DNA of 64,000 bases. Source: Pseudomonas antarctica (lineage in GTDB: Bacteria; Pseudomonadota; Gammaproteobacteria; Pseudomonadales; Pseudomonadaceae). A program made the translations under genes and the position numbers. The notes beneath the pieces were generated by a model, which was not told the DNA's origin, did not search any database, and saw only the letters and a program-made list of their open reading frames with translations. This document shows positions 48,454-57,998 of this stretch, piece by piece (positions within the stretch are counted from its first letter, which is position 1; each line of letters starts with the position of its first letter). The stretch spans positions 1,550,001 through 1,614,000 of the forward strand of contig NZ_CP015600.1 of assembly GCF_001647715.1 (NCBI RefSeq). The letters are read 5' to 3'.

Positions 48454-48747
48454 ATGAAAGTGTTTTGGGGACTGGGAAAATGTCTGACGTTGCTGTTCTG
48501 GGGCGTGGTGCTGGTCAATCTGTTCCGGCCGCTGACTAATCCGTTCCACCTGTTGGTCAGCCTGGCCGGCAGTCTGTTGTTTCTTACCCACCTGTTGGAG
48601 CTGCTGTTGTTCAACAGCAGCGTGAAGCACCGTGCCCACCCCTGGCGTGACCGCTTGCAGATTCTGCTGGTGGGGATGTTCCATGTGCGGGGCCTGTCGG
48701 CGCCTGCAGCGTTTAATGAAACGAACAAGGAGGCCAATCATGCGTAA
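48454..48747 (+). CDS. DUF1145 inner-membrane protein
   Basis: The 97-residue product has two or three predicted membrane helices (about 6-24 and 31-53), then a cytoplasmic HRAHPWRDRLQILLVGMFH segment typical of DUF1145. Function unknown. Its last 8 bases overlap the start of the collagen-like protein gene, so the two are probably coupled. Confidence 0.82.
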   Translation: MKVFWGLGKCLTLLFWGVVLVNLFRPLTNPFHLLVSLAGSLLFLTHLLELLLFNSSVKHRAHPWRDRLQILLVGMFHVRGLSAPAAFNETNKEANHA

Positions 48748-49498
48748 GGTTTTTCTGTTGGCCCTGTTGGTCAGCCCTATCGCCCTGGCCCAGAGTGTCA
48801 GTGTTGAAACCAACTCGCTGATGCGTTTGCCCAGCAGCACCAGCGTTTTGCAGCTTGAACGCCTGGATGTGGCGGACTACGGCACATTGTTGGTCCCGGC
48901 TACGATCAGCCAGGTCAGCGTGGATGAGCTGCACCTGGGCCGCGAAGCGCGTATCACCATCGCCCCCGGCAATACCGCGCTGCAATTGCAGGTGCGCAAT
49001 GCGCAACTGGAGCATGGCAGCCAGATCACCTCGCGCGGCGCCCCGGGCACCCATGAACGGCCGGCCAAGGCCGGGCGGGATCTGGTCCTGCGCATCAATG
49101 CCCTGACCGCCGACGAATTGTCGGTGGATGCCCGAGGCGGCGCCGGCGCCCAAGGGTATGCCGGCCTGGATGGCGCCAACGGTGTGGACCCGGGTTGCAC
49201 CTGGGGTTCGGCCGGGCGTGGCGCCAATGGTGATAACGGCGGCGATGGCCTGCCAGGCGCGGCAGGGGCGCAAGTGCGGGTCGAGTTGCCGCAGAGCTTC
49301 CCGGCTGAGCAGATCAAGGTCTGGGTCGATGGCGGAGCGGGCGGTTTGGCGGGGACAGCGGGTAAGCCCGGCAAAGGTGGGCAGTCCAAAGGTTGTGTGG
49401 TGTATCGCGCCGATGGCGGCGATAAGGGGCGGCCAGGGCTGGAAGGGCAACCGGGGCCGGCTGGGCCTGCAGGTGCTGTGACTATTCAGCGGCTCTGA
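48740..49498 (+). CDS. Exported protein with collagen-like glycine-rich segment
   Basis: The 252-residue product has a signal peptide (MRKVFLLALLVSPIALAQ) and a beta-type domain (about 19-125, repeating short hydrophobic strands). A glycine-rich C-terminal half follows, with GAGAQGYAGLDGANG, GRGANGDNGGDGLPGAAG and GRPGLEGQPGPAGPAG; the last is Gly-X-Y collagen-like. Two cysteines (CTWGS, KGCVV) may form a disulfide. Function unknown; it may be a surface or matrix protein. ATG 48740 lies within the DUF1145 gene. Confidence 0.8.
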   Translation: MRKVFLLALLVSPIALAQSVSVETNSLMRLPSSTSVLQLERLDVADYGTLLVPATISQVSVDELHLGREARITIAPGNTALQLQVRNAQLEHGSQITSRGAPGTHERPAKAGRDLVLRINALTADELSVDARGGAGAQGYAGLDGANGVDPGCTWGSAGRGANGDNGGDGLPGAAGAQVRVELPQSFPAEQIKVWVDGGAGGLAGTAGKPGKGGQSKGCVVYRADGGDKGRPGLEGQPGPAGPAGAVTIQRL

Positions 49499-49514
49499 GT
49501 CGACGGGTCTGACG

Positions 49515-49583
49515 CTATCGCGGGCAAGCCCGGCTCCCACAGGTGATTGTATTTCAATGTGGGAGCCGGGCTTGCCCGCGATG
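49515..49583. repeat. Short-loop palindromic repeat (REP pair)
   Basis: CATCG/CTATCGCGGGCAAGCCCGG then CTCCCACA (49515-49541) faces TGTGGGAG then CCGGGCTTGCCCGCGAT (49558-49582). The CCCACA ends point to the loop, as in the copy at 21440 and opposite to the others. It sits between convergent genes. Confidence 0.85.
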
Positions 49584-49600
49584 GCGGACTCAAGGTCGCC

Positions 49601-50065
49601 TCAGAACATCGGGCGAGCCGAAGCAATTGCTACCACCACCAGCCCCACAATCAAATTGATCCCCACCAGCTTGCGAATCTGCCCCAGCGCAGCCGCACCC
49701 GCCGGCCAATCCTCAGCCGCCACCGCTGTCCGCAGTTCCGGGAACTTCAACGCCTGGATGCGGATAAACAGCGCCGTCATCACTAGATATAAGCCCATCA
49801 TCACCTGCACATAACGCGGCGCGGTTTCAAAACCGCTGAAGCGCAATTGCAACAGGCCGATGCCGCTGATCGGCAAAACCAGCACCGCGACCCAGACCCA
49901 TACGAAAAAACGTTGAAACACATTCGCCCACAGCTTGAGCCGGGCAGGGCCCTCAAGTGCCGCCATGGCGGCGGGGCGCAGGATCATCCAGGCGAAAAAC
50001 ATACCGCCGACCCAGATCAGGGCGGCCAGTACATGCAGGGTGTAAGCGAGGCTAAACGCGGTCAT
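49601..50065 (-). CDS. CopD-family inner-membrane protein
   Basis: The 154-residue product has four hydrophobic helices. The first contains HVLAALIWVGGMFFAW, with a His and an aromatic cluster as in the CopD/YebZ family; some members take part in copper uptake or haem-related functions. No copper resistance genes lie nearby, so the role is open. It is divergent from dinG. Confidence 0.82.
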   Translation of the reverse strand: MTAFSLAYTLHVLAALIWVGGMFFAWMILRPAAMAALEGPARLKLWANVFQRFFVWVWVAVLVLPISGIGLLQLRFSGFETAPRYVQVMMGLYLVMTALFIRIQALKFPELRTAVAAEDWPAGAAALGQIRKLVGINLIVGLVVVAIASARPMF

Positions 50066-50164
50066 TGTGGTACTCCGTTCTGCGCGGGATTAATTAGCGG
50101 GGTATGATAGCGGCCGATCCGAACCACTGAAAATTTATCCAGCGTTTTTTGCGCCCGACAATCC

Positions 50165-52309
50165 ATGATCAGCACTGAACTCAAAACCACGATCCAGGGC
50201 GCCTATTCGCGTTTTCTCGAAGCCAAGAGCTTGAAACCGCGCTACGGCCAACGCCTGATGATCGCCGAAGTGGCCAAAGTCCTCGGGGATATCGACACCG
50301 ACGACGAAGGTCGGCGCAGTGGCGACCCCGCGGTCGTGGCCGTCGAGGCCGGCACCGGTACCGGCAAGACCGTGGCCTACAGCCTGGCCGCGATCCCTAC
50401 CGCCAAGGCTGCCGGCAAGCGCCTGGTGATCGCTACCGCCACTGTCGCCCTGCAAGAGCAGATCGTCTACAAAGACCTGCCCGACCTGATGCGCAACAGC
50501 GGCCTGAACTTCACCTTCGCCCTGGCCAAGGGCCGTGGCCGCTACATGTGCCTGTCCAAGCTCGACGTATTGTTGCAGGAAGGTCACGCACAAACCGCCA
50601 CGGCTTCGCTGTTCGAAGAAGAAGGTTTCAAGATCGAGGTTGATGAAGTCAGCCAGAAGCTGTTTACCAGCATGATCGAGAAGCTCGCCGGCAATAAATG
50701 GGACGGCGACCGCGACAGCTGGCCCACTGCTTTGGAAGATGCCGACTGGGCGCGCCTGACGACCGATCACAGCCAATGCACCAACCGCCATTGCCCCAAC
50801 TTCGGGCAGTGCGCCTTCTACAAGGCCCGCGAAGGCATGGGCAAGGTCGATGTGATCGTTACCAACCACGACATGGTCCTGGCTGACCTGGCCCTGGGCG
50901 GTGGCGCCGTATTGCCGGACCCGCGCGACACCCTTTACGTATTCGACGAAGGTCACCACCTGCCGGATAAAGCCATCGGCCACTTCGCCCACTACACACG
51001 CCTGCGCTCCACCGCCGATTGGCTGGAAACCACCGCCAAGAACCTCACCAAACTGCTGGCCCAGCACCCGCTGCCCGGCGACCTGGGCAAGCTGATCGAG
51101 CAAGTGCCGGAGCTGGCGCGGGAGATCAAGACCCAGCAGCAATTCATGTTCAGCGCCTGCGAGCAGGTTGCCGACTTCAAGCCCGGTGAGGATGTGGAAG
51201 GCCGTGAGCGGCCACGTCACCGCTTTGTCGGCGGGCTGATCCCCGAGCACATGCGCGAAATGGGCATCGAGCTGAAAAAGGGCTTTTCGCGCCTGACCGA
51301 CCTGTTCACGCGTTTGACTGACCTGCTCAAGGAAGGCATGGACGGCGAGGTCAACATCGGCATCGCCAGCAACCAGGCCGAAGAATGGTACCCGTTGTTC
51401 GGCAGCCTGCTGTCGCGTTCCCAAGGTAACTGGGAGCTGTGGACCGCCTTCACCGTTGAAGACCCGGAAGACAACCCGCCGATGGCGCGCTGGCTGACCT
51501 TGTCGGAAAGCGGCGCGCTGTTTGATATCGAGGTCAACGCCAGCCCGATCCTTGCCGCTGAAATGCTGCGCCGCAACCTGTGGAACGTGGCCTACGGCTG
51601 CCTGGTAACGTCGGCCACACTGACGGCCCTGGGCACTTTCGATCGATTCCGCATGCGTGCCGGCCTGCCGAAAAAAGCCGTCACCGCCGTGGTGCCGAGC
51701 CCGTTTCATCACGCCGACGCGGGCGTGCTACGGGTGCCGGACCTCAAAGCAGACCCGCGCGACGCGCCGGCCCACACGGCGGCGATCATCCGCGACCTGC
51801 CGGAGCTGGTCGAAGGTTCGCGCGGCACGCTGGTGCTGTTTTCCTCGCGTAAACAGATGCAGGACGTGTTCGATGGCCTCGACCGCGACTGGCGCAAGCA
51901 AGTGTTTATTCAGGGCAACCTGTCCAAACAGGAGACCCTGAACAAGCACAAGGCGCGGGTCGACGGTGGGGATTCCAGCGTGTTGTTCGGCCTGGCCAGC
52001 TTCGCCGAAGGCGTGGACTTGCCCGGCGCCTACTGTGAGCACGTAGTGATCGCCAAAATCCCGTTTTCGGTGCCGGATGATCCGGTCGAGGCGGCCCTGG
52101 CCGAATGGATCGAAGCGCGGGGCGGTAACCCGTTCATGGAAATCTCGGTGCCTGATGCGTCCTTGAAGCTGGTCCAGGCCTGCGGTCGCTTGCTGCGCAC
52201 CGAAGAGGACCGGGGCACCATCACCTTGCTTGACCGCCGTTTGGTCACTCAGCGCTACGGCAAAGCTATCCTCAATGCCTTGCCGCCGTTCAGGCGCGAA
52301 ATTTCTTAA
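50165..52309 (+). CDS. dinG: ATP-dependent DNA helicase DinG
   Basis: DinG is a 5'-3' SF2 helicase with a 4Fe-4S cluster, of the XPD type, that resolves R-loops and D-loops. The 714-residue product has Walker A EAGTGTGKTVAY. Cluster cysteines lie in RYMCLSK and CTNRHCPNFGQC. DEGHHL is the DEAH-type box, and VQACGRLLRTEEDRG is motif VI. No clear ribosome site precedes ATG 50165. In E. coli dinG is LexA-controlled; I saw no LexA box (CTGTN8ACAG) upstream. Confidence 0.96.
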   Translation: MISTELKTTIQGAYSRFLEAKSLKPRYGQRLMIAEVAKVLGDIDTDDEGRRSGDPAVVAVEAGTGTGKTVAYSLAAIPTAKAAGKRLVIATATVALQEQIVYKDLPDLMRNSGLNFTFALAKGRGRYMCLSKLDVLLQEGHAQTATASLFEEEGFKIEVDEVSQKLFTSMIEKLAGNKWDGDRDSWPTALEDADWARLTTDHSQCTNRHCPNFGQCAFYKAREGMGKVDVIVTNHDMVLADLALGGGAVLPDPRDTLYVFDEGHHLPDKAIGHFAHYTRLRSTADWLETTAKNLTKLLAQHPLPGDLGKLIEQVPELAREIKTQQQFMFSACEQVADFKPGEDVEGRERPRHRFVGGLIPEHMREMGIELKKGFSRLTDLFTRLTDLLKEGMDGEVNIGIASNQAEEWYPLFGSLLSRSQGNWELWTAFTVEDPEDNPPMARWLTLSESGALFDIEVNASPILAAEMLRRNLWNVAYGCLVTSATLTALGTFDRFRMRAGLPKKAVTAVVPSPFHHADAGVLRVPDLKADPRDAPAHTAAIIRDLPELVEGSRGTLVLFSSRKQMQDVFDGLDRDWRKQVFIQGNLSKQETLNKHKARVDGGDSSVLFGLASFAEGVDLPGAYCEHVVIAKIPFSVPDDPVEAALAEWIEARGGNPFMEISVPDASLKLVQACGRLLRTEEDRGTITLLDRRLVTQRYGKAILNALPPFRREIS

Positions 52310-52407
52310 GCCACCGTGGGCGAACTCGCCCACTTCGTGGTCTATCTCACTGCCAACGCTTTATGTCATCAGGCCAGTCACCGGCCGTTTGGGAGAACCT
52401 TGTTCGT

Positions 52408-54705
52408 ATGATTCGCACGCTGCCCGCTCTGTTTGCCTTGTTGTTCACCGCGCCCTTGATGGCTGCGCCTGCCGGGCAACAAACGCTGTTCAACTTCGTC
52501 CGGCCTGCCGATGTGGTCAAGGTGGCGACCCAGGACGCCAGCTTGCCCCAATACAATGCCGAGCAAACCGCCGAAGGCGAAGTGCTGCGCCGCATCACCT
52601 TCAACCCGGCGGCCGAACCGAGCCTGGTGCTTAGCCCGCAGACCGGCGTGTGGGACTGGTCGCAATCCGGCGCCATGAGCCTGCGTATCCAGAGCGCCAT
52701 GGACTGGGCGCTGACCCTATACGTGAAGGTGCAGAGCACGGACGGCAAGACCCTGGTCAGCCGCATCGACCTGCCGGCCGGCCCGGTGCAGACCTTGTTG
52801 ATCCCGCTGCAAGCCAACTCGCCGCTGAGCCAGGGCATGAAGGCCGGCCCGCCGATGCCAATCACCGTAGATGGCCAGCGCGTACTGCTGGCCGGCAGTG
52901 CCGGTGAGATTGACCGCAGCCAGGTGGCGTCGGTGACGTTGTCGATGATCAAGCCCAATGCTGCCCAAAGCATCCTGCTGGAGCGCTTCGGTGTGCAGGA
53001 CAGCGAGCCGGTGCTGAAGGCGGCCTACAGCGAATTGGTCGATGCCTATGGCCAGTCCACTCGCACGCGCTGGCCGGAAAAAGTCAGCAGTGACGAGCAA
53101 CTCAAGGCCGCCGCCGCCAAAGAGCAACAACAGCTCAAGGGTTGGTTGGCCGAGCGCGATAAATCAGCGCTTGATCAATATGGTGGCTGGAACAAAGGCC
53201 CGGCGTTTGAAGCGAGCGGGTTTTTCCGCACCGAGAAGCGTGACGGTCGTTGGTACCTGGTGACGCCGCAAGGCCATCCGTTCTACTCCCTGGGCGTCAA
53301 CACCGTGGCCCCGGACAACAACCAGACCTACGTGGCCGGGCGCGAGTGGATGTTTGCCGCGTTGCCCAAGGTCGGCGAGCCGTTCGACAAGTATTACGGA
53401 AGCGGCGATAACCGTGGCGGCAACGGCGCCGACCAGGGCCGTGGCTTCAATGTAGGGCGTTGGTACGATTTTTACGGCGCCAATTTGCAGCGTGCCTACG
53501 GGACTGATGGGTTCGACCAGAAGCGCTGGGTCACCCACACCCTCGACCGTCTGCAAGCCTGGGGTTTCAACACCGTAGGCAACTGGAGCGACGAAGCGTT
53601 GGCCACCGCCGACCGCGTGCCGTACACCTTGCCGCTGTCGATTGTCGGTGACTACGCCAGCATCAGCACCGGCACCGACTGGTGGGGCGGCATGCCCGAC
53701 CCGTTCGACCCGCGGTTTGCCATGGCCACCGAGCGCGCCGTGGCCATTGCGGCCCGCGATCACCGCGATGATCCCTGGCTGATCGGCTTTTTTGCCGACA
53801 ACGAGCTTGCCTGGGCCGGTCCGGGTGATGATCCGAAATCCCGTTACGCCTTGGCCTACGGCACCCTGCGCATGACCACCGACGTACCGGCCAAGCGCGC
53901 GTTCCTCAAGCAACTGCGCGACAAGTACCGCAACGAAGATGGCCTGTCGAAAGCCTGGGGTATCCATCTGTCCGGCTGGGAGCTGATGGAAGACCCTGGG
54001 TTCGAGCCGCCGATGCCGAGTCCCGAGCATCCGGAAATCGAAGCTGACTTTAAATACTTCCAGAAGACCTTCGCCGATGCCTACTTCAAGACCATCTCCG
54101 ACTCGCTGAAATGGCACGCGCCCAACCATTTGTTGCTGGGTGGCCGGTATGCCGTCAGCACGCCTGAATCCGTGGCGTCCTGCGCCCAGTATTGCGATGT
54201 ACTGAGCTTCAATATGTACACCCTCAAGCCCCAGGACGGTTATGACTTCGCCGCCTTGCACGCGCTGGACAAACCGGTGCTGATCACCGAGTTCAACTTT
54301 GGCTCGGCAGACCGTGGCCCGTTCTGGGGCGGCGTCACTCAACTGGCCCGGGAAGAAGACCGCGGCGCGGCGTACAGCAACTTCCTCAAACAGGCCATGG
54401 CCGAGCCGTCGATTGTCGGTGTGCACTGGTTCCAGTATCTGGACCAGCCGGTGACCGGCCGTCTGCTCGACGGCGAGAACGGCCACTTCGGGCTGGTGGG
54501 CATCACCGATGTGCCGTTCCAGGGCTTTGTCGACAGCGTGCGTAAAAGCAACCTGGCAGCGGTGGATCAACTGGGCAAAGAGGCTGAAAAGGCCAAGGCG
54601 GCCAGCGCGGTGCGTGAGCATGAAGGCGGGAAGTCGGGGCATGAAGGCAAAGGCCCGGGGCAGGGCGCCGGGCATGCTGGCGGGCACGCTGGAAATGGCC
54701 ATTGA
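52408..54705 (+). CDS. Secreted glycoside hydrolase (GH42/GH50 agarase-like)
   Basis: The 765-residue product has a signal peptide (MIRTLPALFALLFTAPLMAAPA), an N-terminal beta domain (about 30-220) and a TIM-barrel catalytic domain (about 240-700). Likely catalytic residues are Glu466 in FADNELAW (acid/base) and Glu628 in LITEFNFG (nucleophile). This resembles GH50 agarases and GH42 beta-galactosidases; the real substrate, perhaps an exopolysaccharide, is unknown. A His/Gly-rich tail (HEGGKSGHEGKG, then GHAGGHAGNGH) extends past the barrel. I chose ATG 52408 for the signal peptide. Confidence 0.78.
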   Translation: MIRTLPALFALLFTAPLMAAPAGQQTLFNFVRPADVVKVATQDASLPQYNAEQTAEGEVLRRITFNPAAEPSLVLSPQTGVWDWSQSGAMSLRIQSAMDWALTLYVKVQSTDGKTLVSRIDLPAGPVQTLLIPLQANSPLSQGMKAGPPMPITVDGQRVLLAGSAGEIDRSQVASVTLSMIKPNAAQSILLERFGVQDSEPVLKAAYSELVDAYGQSTRTRWPEKVSSDEQLKAAAAKEQQQLKGWLAERDKSALDQYGGWNKGPAFEASGFFRTEKRDGRWYLVTPQGHPFYSLGVNTVAPDNNQTYVAGREWMFAALPKVGEPFDKYYGSGDNRGGNGADQGRGFNVGRWYDFYGANLQRAYGTDGFDQKRWVTHTLDRLQAWGFNTVGNWSDEALATADRVPYTLPLSIVGDYASISTGTDWWGGMPDPFDPRFAMATERAVAIAARDHRDDPWLIGFFADNELAWAGPGDDPKSRYALAYGTLRMTTDVPAKRAFLKQLRDKYRNEDGLSKAWGIHLSGWELMEDPGFEPPMPSPEHPEIEADFKYFQKTFADAYFKTISDSLKWHAPNHLLLGGRYAVSTPESVASCAQYCDVLSFNMYTLKPQDGYDFAALHALDKPVLITEFNFGSADRGPFWGGVTQLAREEDRGAAYSNFLKQAMAEPSIVGVHWFQYLDQPVTGRLLDGENGHFGLVGITDVPFQGFVDSVRKSNLAAVDQLGKEAEKAKAASAVREHEGGKSGHEGKGPGQGAGHAGGHAGNGH

Positions 54706-54787
54706 TTCATCGTTGACGGGTTCACAAAACCCCCAAGGACTGGAACAATGTCGGCCAATTCTTACGGTGTTTTCCAAGGCGGCTTAG

Positions 54788-55933
54788 GTGCAGATTCAGG
54801 GTCATTACGAGCTCCAGTTCGAAGCGGTACGTGAAGCGTTCGCCGCGTTGTTCGATGACCCGCAGGAGCGTGGTGCCGGGCTGTGTATCCAGATCGGCGG
54901 CGAAACCGTCGTCGACCTGTGGGCGGGTACCGCCGACAAGGATGGCGCTGAGGCCTGGCACAGCGACACCATCGTCAACCTGTTTTCCTGCACCAAGACC
55001 TTCACCGCCGTTACGGCCCTGCAATTGGTGGCCGAGGGCAAGTTGCAACTCGACGCCCCTGTCGCCAACTACTGGCCCGAGTTTGCGGCGGCCGGTAAAG
55101 AAACCATCACCTTGCGCCAGTTGCTCTGCCACCAGGCCGGGCTGCCGGCGATTCGCGAGATGCTGCCCACCGAAGCCCTGTATGACTGGCAATTGATGGT
55201 CGACACCCTCGCGGCCGAGGCCCCGTGGTGGACGCCGGGCCAAGGGCATGGCTACGAGGCCATCACTTACGGCTGGCTGGTCGGCGAATTGCTGCGCCGT
55301 GCCGATGGGCGCGGGCCGGGTGAGTCGATTGTGGCGCGGGTTGCGCGGCCCCTGGGCCTGGACTTCCATGTCGGGTTGGCGGACGAAGAGTTTTATCGTG
55401 TTGCACATATAGCGCGCAGCAAAGGCAATATGGGCGATGAAGCCGCGCAACGGTTACTTCAAGTAATGATGCGCGAACCGAACGCCATGACTACGCGTGC
55501 ATTTGCCAATCCACCGTCTATTCTGACCAGCACTAATAAGCCCGAATGGCGGCGCATGCAGCAGCCAGCGGCAAATGGTCACGGTAATGCGCGCAGCCTG
55601 GCGGGTTTTTATAGCGGATTGTTGGACGGTAGTTTGCTCGAAGCGGACATGCTCGAACAATTGACCCGCGAACACAGTATCGGGCCGGATAAAACCTTAT
55701 TGACCCAAACCCGTTTCGGGTTGGGCTGCATGTTGGATCAGCCGCAATTGCCCAACGCCACGTTCGGCCTTGGCCCACGTGCGTTTGGGCACCCGGGCGC
55801 CGGTGGTTCGGTGGGGTTTGCCGACCCTGAACATGATGTAGCGTTTGGTTTCGTGACTAATACACTGGGGCCTTATGTACTTATGGACCCGCGTGCACAG
55901 AAGTTGGTCGGAATATTGGCCGGTTGTCTGTAA
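54788..55933 (+). CDS. Beta-lactamase-fold serine hydrolase (EstB-like esterase)
   Basis: The 381-residue product belongs to the class C beta-lactamase/esterase family. SCTK gives nucleophile Ser67 and Lys70, Tyr161 lies in TYGW, and GHPGAGGS is near the C-terminus. There is no signal peptide, so it is probably a cytoplasmic esterase of the EstB type and not a resistance enzyme. GTG 54788 is the start that fits best. P. aeruginosa PA1047, beside dinG (PA1045), is of the same type. Confidence 0.88.
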   Translation: MQIQGHYELQFEAVREAFAALFDDPQERGAGLCIQIGGETVVDLWAGTADKDGAEAWHSDTIVNLFSCTKTFTAVTALQLVAEGKLQLDAPVANYWPEFAAAGKETITLRQLLCHQAGLPAIREMLPTEALYDWQLMVDTLAAEAPWWTPGQGHGYEAITYGWLVGELLRRADGRGPGESIVARVARPLGLDFHVGLADEEFYRVAHIARSKGNMGDEAAQRLLQVMMREPNAMTTRAFANPPSILTSTNKPEWRRMQQPAANGHGNARSLAGFYSGLLDGSLLEADMLEQLTREHSIGPDKTLLTQTRFGLGCMLDQPQLPNATFGLGPRAFGHPGAGGSVGFADPEHDVAFGFVTNTLGPYVLMDPRAQKLVGILAGCL

Positions 55934-56076
55934 AGAGCTTGCTGTTTCACGTTTTTTTGTTACAAAGGCAAGTATAAGAAGGCGCTGAACGAAATTTTGT
56001 AACTTTAATGTTCTGTAAGCGTCTGTTTAACGGGTCACCCAGACCCCCTGGTTTTTTCTCATTTTGTGGATATCTC

Positions 56077-57255
56077 ATGTTATCGAACAAGTCCTTGGCA
56101 CTGGCGCTGTGCCTCACTATTACTGGCTGCGCACAAACTCCACAAAATGATGCCGAAGGTGGGCATTGGTGGTCATTTGGATCTGATAAGGCTGCTACCA
56201 AGGACGCAGTGACCCAAAACGACGCCAAACCAGATGCCAAACCTGCTGCGGGCGCCAAGCCTGTCGCGCCGGTTGCTGCCGCAGCTGCCGCTCCAGCGCC
56301 TGCCGCTGCCGCCGCACCTGCTCCGGTCGCCAAGGCTGACACCGGTTCCAGCTGGTGGCCATTCTTCTCAAAGAGCGCTGATGAAAAGGCCGCGGATGCC
56401 AAGGCCGACTTGAAAGCCGACCTCAAGGCTGCAACCCCGGCTTCTACCCCGGACGCTGCGCCGGCTGTCGCCAAGACCGACACCGAGACCAAATGGTGGT
56501 GGCCTTTCGAAAGCAAGCCGAAGCCACTGGCCAAGGTCGATGTGACCAACGTGCCGATGCCGGACCCGAAAATCACCCAAGCCTGGCTGGACGACTATGA
56601 GCCGCGCCTGCGCGCCGCCATCAAGGACAGCAACCTGCAACTGGAGCGTCGCGAGAACGTACTCGTTGTGATCGCGCCGGTTGATGGCTCCTACAACCCG
56701 AAACGTCCAGCCATGTTGCTGCCGGTTACCCTCGGCCCGTTCACTCGCGTTGCCAAGGCGGTTGAAGGCGATCCGAAGACCGCTGTGCTGGTGCTCGGCC
56801 ACGTCGACACCAATGGTGCCGAACCGGTTAGCCAGGCGTTGACCCGCGAGCGCGCGCAGTCCATCGCTTCGATTTTCAGCCTCAGCGGTTTGAAGCAGGA
56901 TCGCCTGATGATGCGTGGCATGGGTGACCTTATGCCGCGTGCCGCCAACGACAGCAACCAGGGCCGTGCGCTGAATCGTCGCATGGAAATCCTGTTCACT
57001 CAGCGTACAACTATGTTGGCGTTGCTGAGCAAGTACAACTCGGGCAAACCACCGGTCGCTGACATGGTCGCTGTGCAAACTGCGCCAGCCCCTGCACCGG
57101 CTCCGGCTGCGAAAAAAGCGGCTCCGGCGAAAAAGGCCCCGGCCAAGAAAGCCGCCGCCAAGCCAGCTGCGAAAAAAGCCGCTGCCAAGCCTGCCGCGAA
57201 GAAAGCAGCACCGAAGGCTGACGCCCCGGCTGCAAATGACCAGGCGAAAAACTGA
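56077..57255 (+). CDS. OmpA-family lipoprotein with Ala/Pro- and Lys/Ala-rich regions
   Basis: The 392-residue product has a signal sequence with lipobox ITGC. A low-complexity Ala/Pro/Lys region (about 35-160) has three Trp-rich motifs (HWWSF, SSWWPFF, KWWWPF). An OmpA-like domain (about 175-310) includes LVLGHVDTNGAEPVSQ and NRRMEILF. The last 45 residues are repeats of (K/A)KPAAKKAA, as in AlgP and bacterial histone H1-like proteins, unusual for an envelope protein. I chose ATG 56077. It lies just before pdxH, as PA1048 does. Confidence 0.88.
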   Translation: MLSNKSLALALCLTITGCAQTPQNDAEGGHWWSFGSDKAATKDAVTQNDAKPDAKPAAGAKPVAPVAAAAAAPAPAAAAAPAPVAKADTGSSWWPFFSKSADEKAADAKADLKADLKAATPASTPDAAPAVAKTDTETKWWWPFESKPKPLAKVDVTNVPMPDPKITQAWLDDYEPRLRAAIKDSNLQLERRENVLVVIAPVDGSYNPKRPAMLLPVTLGPFTRVAKAVEGDPKTAVLVLGHVDTNGAEPVSQALTRERAQSIASIFSLSGLKQDRLMMRGMGDLMPRAANDSNQGRALNRRMEILFTQRTTMLALLSKYNSGKPPVADMVAVQTAPAPAPAPAAKKAAPAKKAPAKKAAAKPAAKKAAAKPAAKKAAPKADAPAANDQAKN

Positions 57256-57282
57256 TCCGTTGAAACAGAAGGATAAAGCCGC

Positions 57283-57930
57283 ATGACCCAGGCACTGGCC
57301 GATATGCGCCGTGACTACACACGTGACGGTTTGAGCGAGGCCCAGGCACCGGGCGAGCCGTTTGCGTTGTTCCACCAATGGTTTGGCGAGGCGGTAAAAA
57401 CCGAGCAGCCACCGGTGGAGGCCAATGCCATGACGTTGGCAACGGTTGATCAGGACGGTCGCCCGCACTGCCGCATCCTGTTGCTCAAGGGCCTGGACGC
57501 GCAGGGCTTTACCTTCTTCACCAACTATCAGAGCGCCAAGGGTGAACAACTCGCGGCGCGACCGTTTGCGGCCATGACTTTCTTCTGGCCCACTCTGGAG
57601 CGCCAGGTGCGCATCGAAGGGCGGGTGGTCAAGGTTACGCCTGAAGAGTCGGATGCTTATTATCAGGTTCGGCCTTTGGGCAGCCGTCTTGGCGCCTGGG
57701 CGTCGCCGCAAAGCAAAGTCATACGTGACCGTGAACAGCTGCAGGACCTGCTCAAGGCGACCGAACAGCGTTTCAGCGATACCCAGCCCGACTGCCCCGA
57801 GCATTGGGGTGGCTACCGTTTGTTGCCCGAGCGCATCGAGTTCTGGCAAGGCCGCGCCAGCCGCCTGCATGACCGTCTGAACTATCGCCTGCAAGACGGC
57901 GAATGGACGCGCGAGCGCCTGGCGCCCTGA
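57283..57930 (+). CDS. pdxH: Pyridoxamine 5'-phosphate oxidase
   Basis: PdxH oxidises pyridoxine or pyridoxamine phosphate to pyridoxal phosphate with FMN. The 215-residue product has [21 protein letters not shown] and [13 protein letters not shown] (FMN site), [11 protein letters not shown], and the C-terminal [15 protein letters not shown]. Length is normal. AAGGA precedes ATG 57283. Confidence 0.97.
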   Translation: MTQALADMRRDYTRDGLSEAQAPGEPFALFHQWFGEAVKTEQPPVEANAMTLATVDQDGRPHCRILLLKGLDAQGFTFFTNYQSAKGEQLAARPFAAMTFFWPTLERQVRIEGRVVKVTPEESDAYYQVRPLGSRLGAWASPQSKVIRDREQLQDLLKATEQRFSDTQPDCPEHWGGYRLLPERIEFWQGRASRLHDRLNYRLQDGEWTRERLAP

Positions 57931-57971
57931 GTTTCATCTTTCTTCATTCCCTCTGAATGCTGACCCTCACA

Positions 57972-57998
57972 CCGAAGTCTCCACACAGGAGGCTTCGG
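57972..57998 (+). promoter_or_regulatory. Hairpin downstream of pdxH
   Basis: CCGAAG (57972-57977) and CTCC (57979-57982) pair with GGAG (57988-57991) and CTTCGG (57993-57998) around ACACA. There is no T-run, so it is a poor terminator; it may stabilise the pdxH 3' end. A -10-like TACAAT at 58017-58022 lies just after it, before the SlyB-like gene, without a clear -35. Confidence 0.45.

Noticed and set aside
50066..50164. LexA box upstream of dinG
   Set aside because: No CTGTN8ACAG-like sequence is visible between the CopD gene and dinG.
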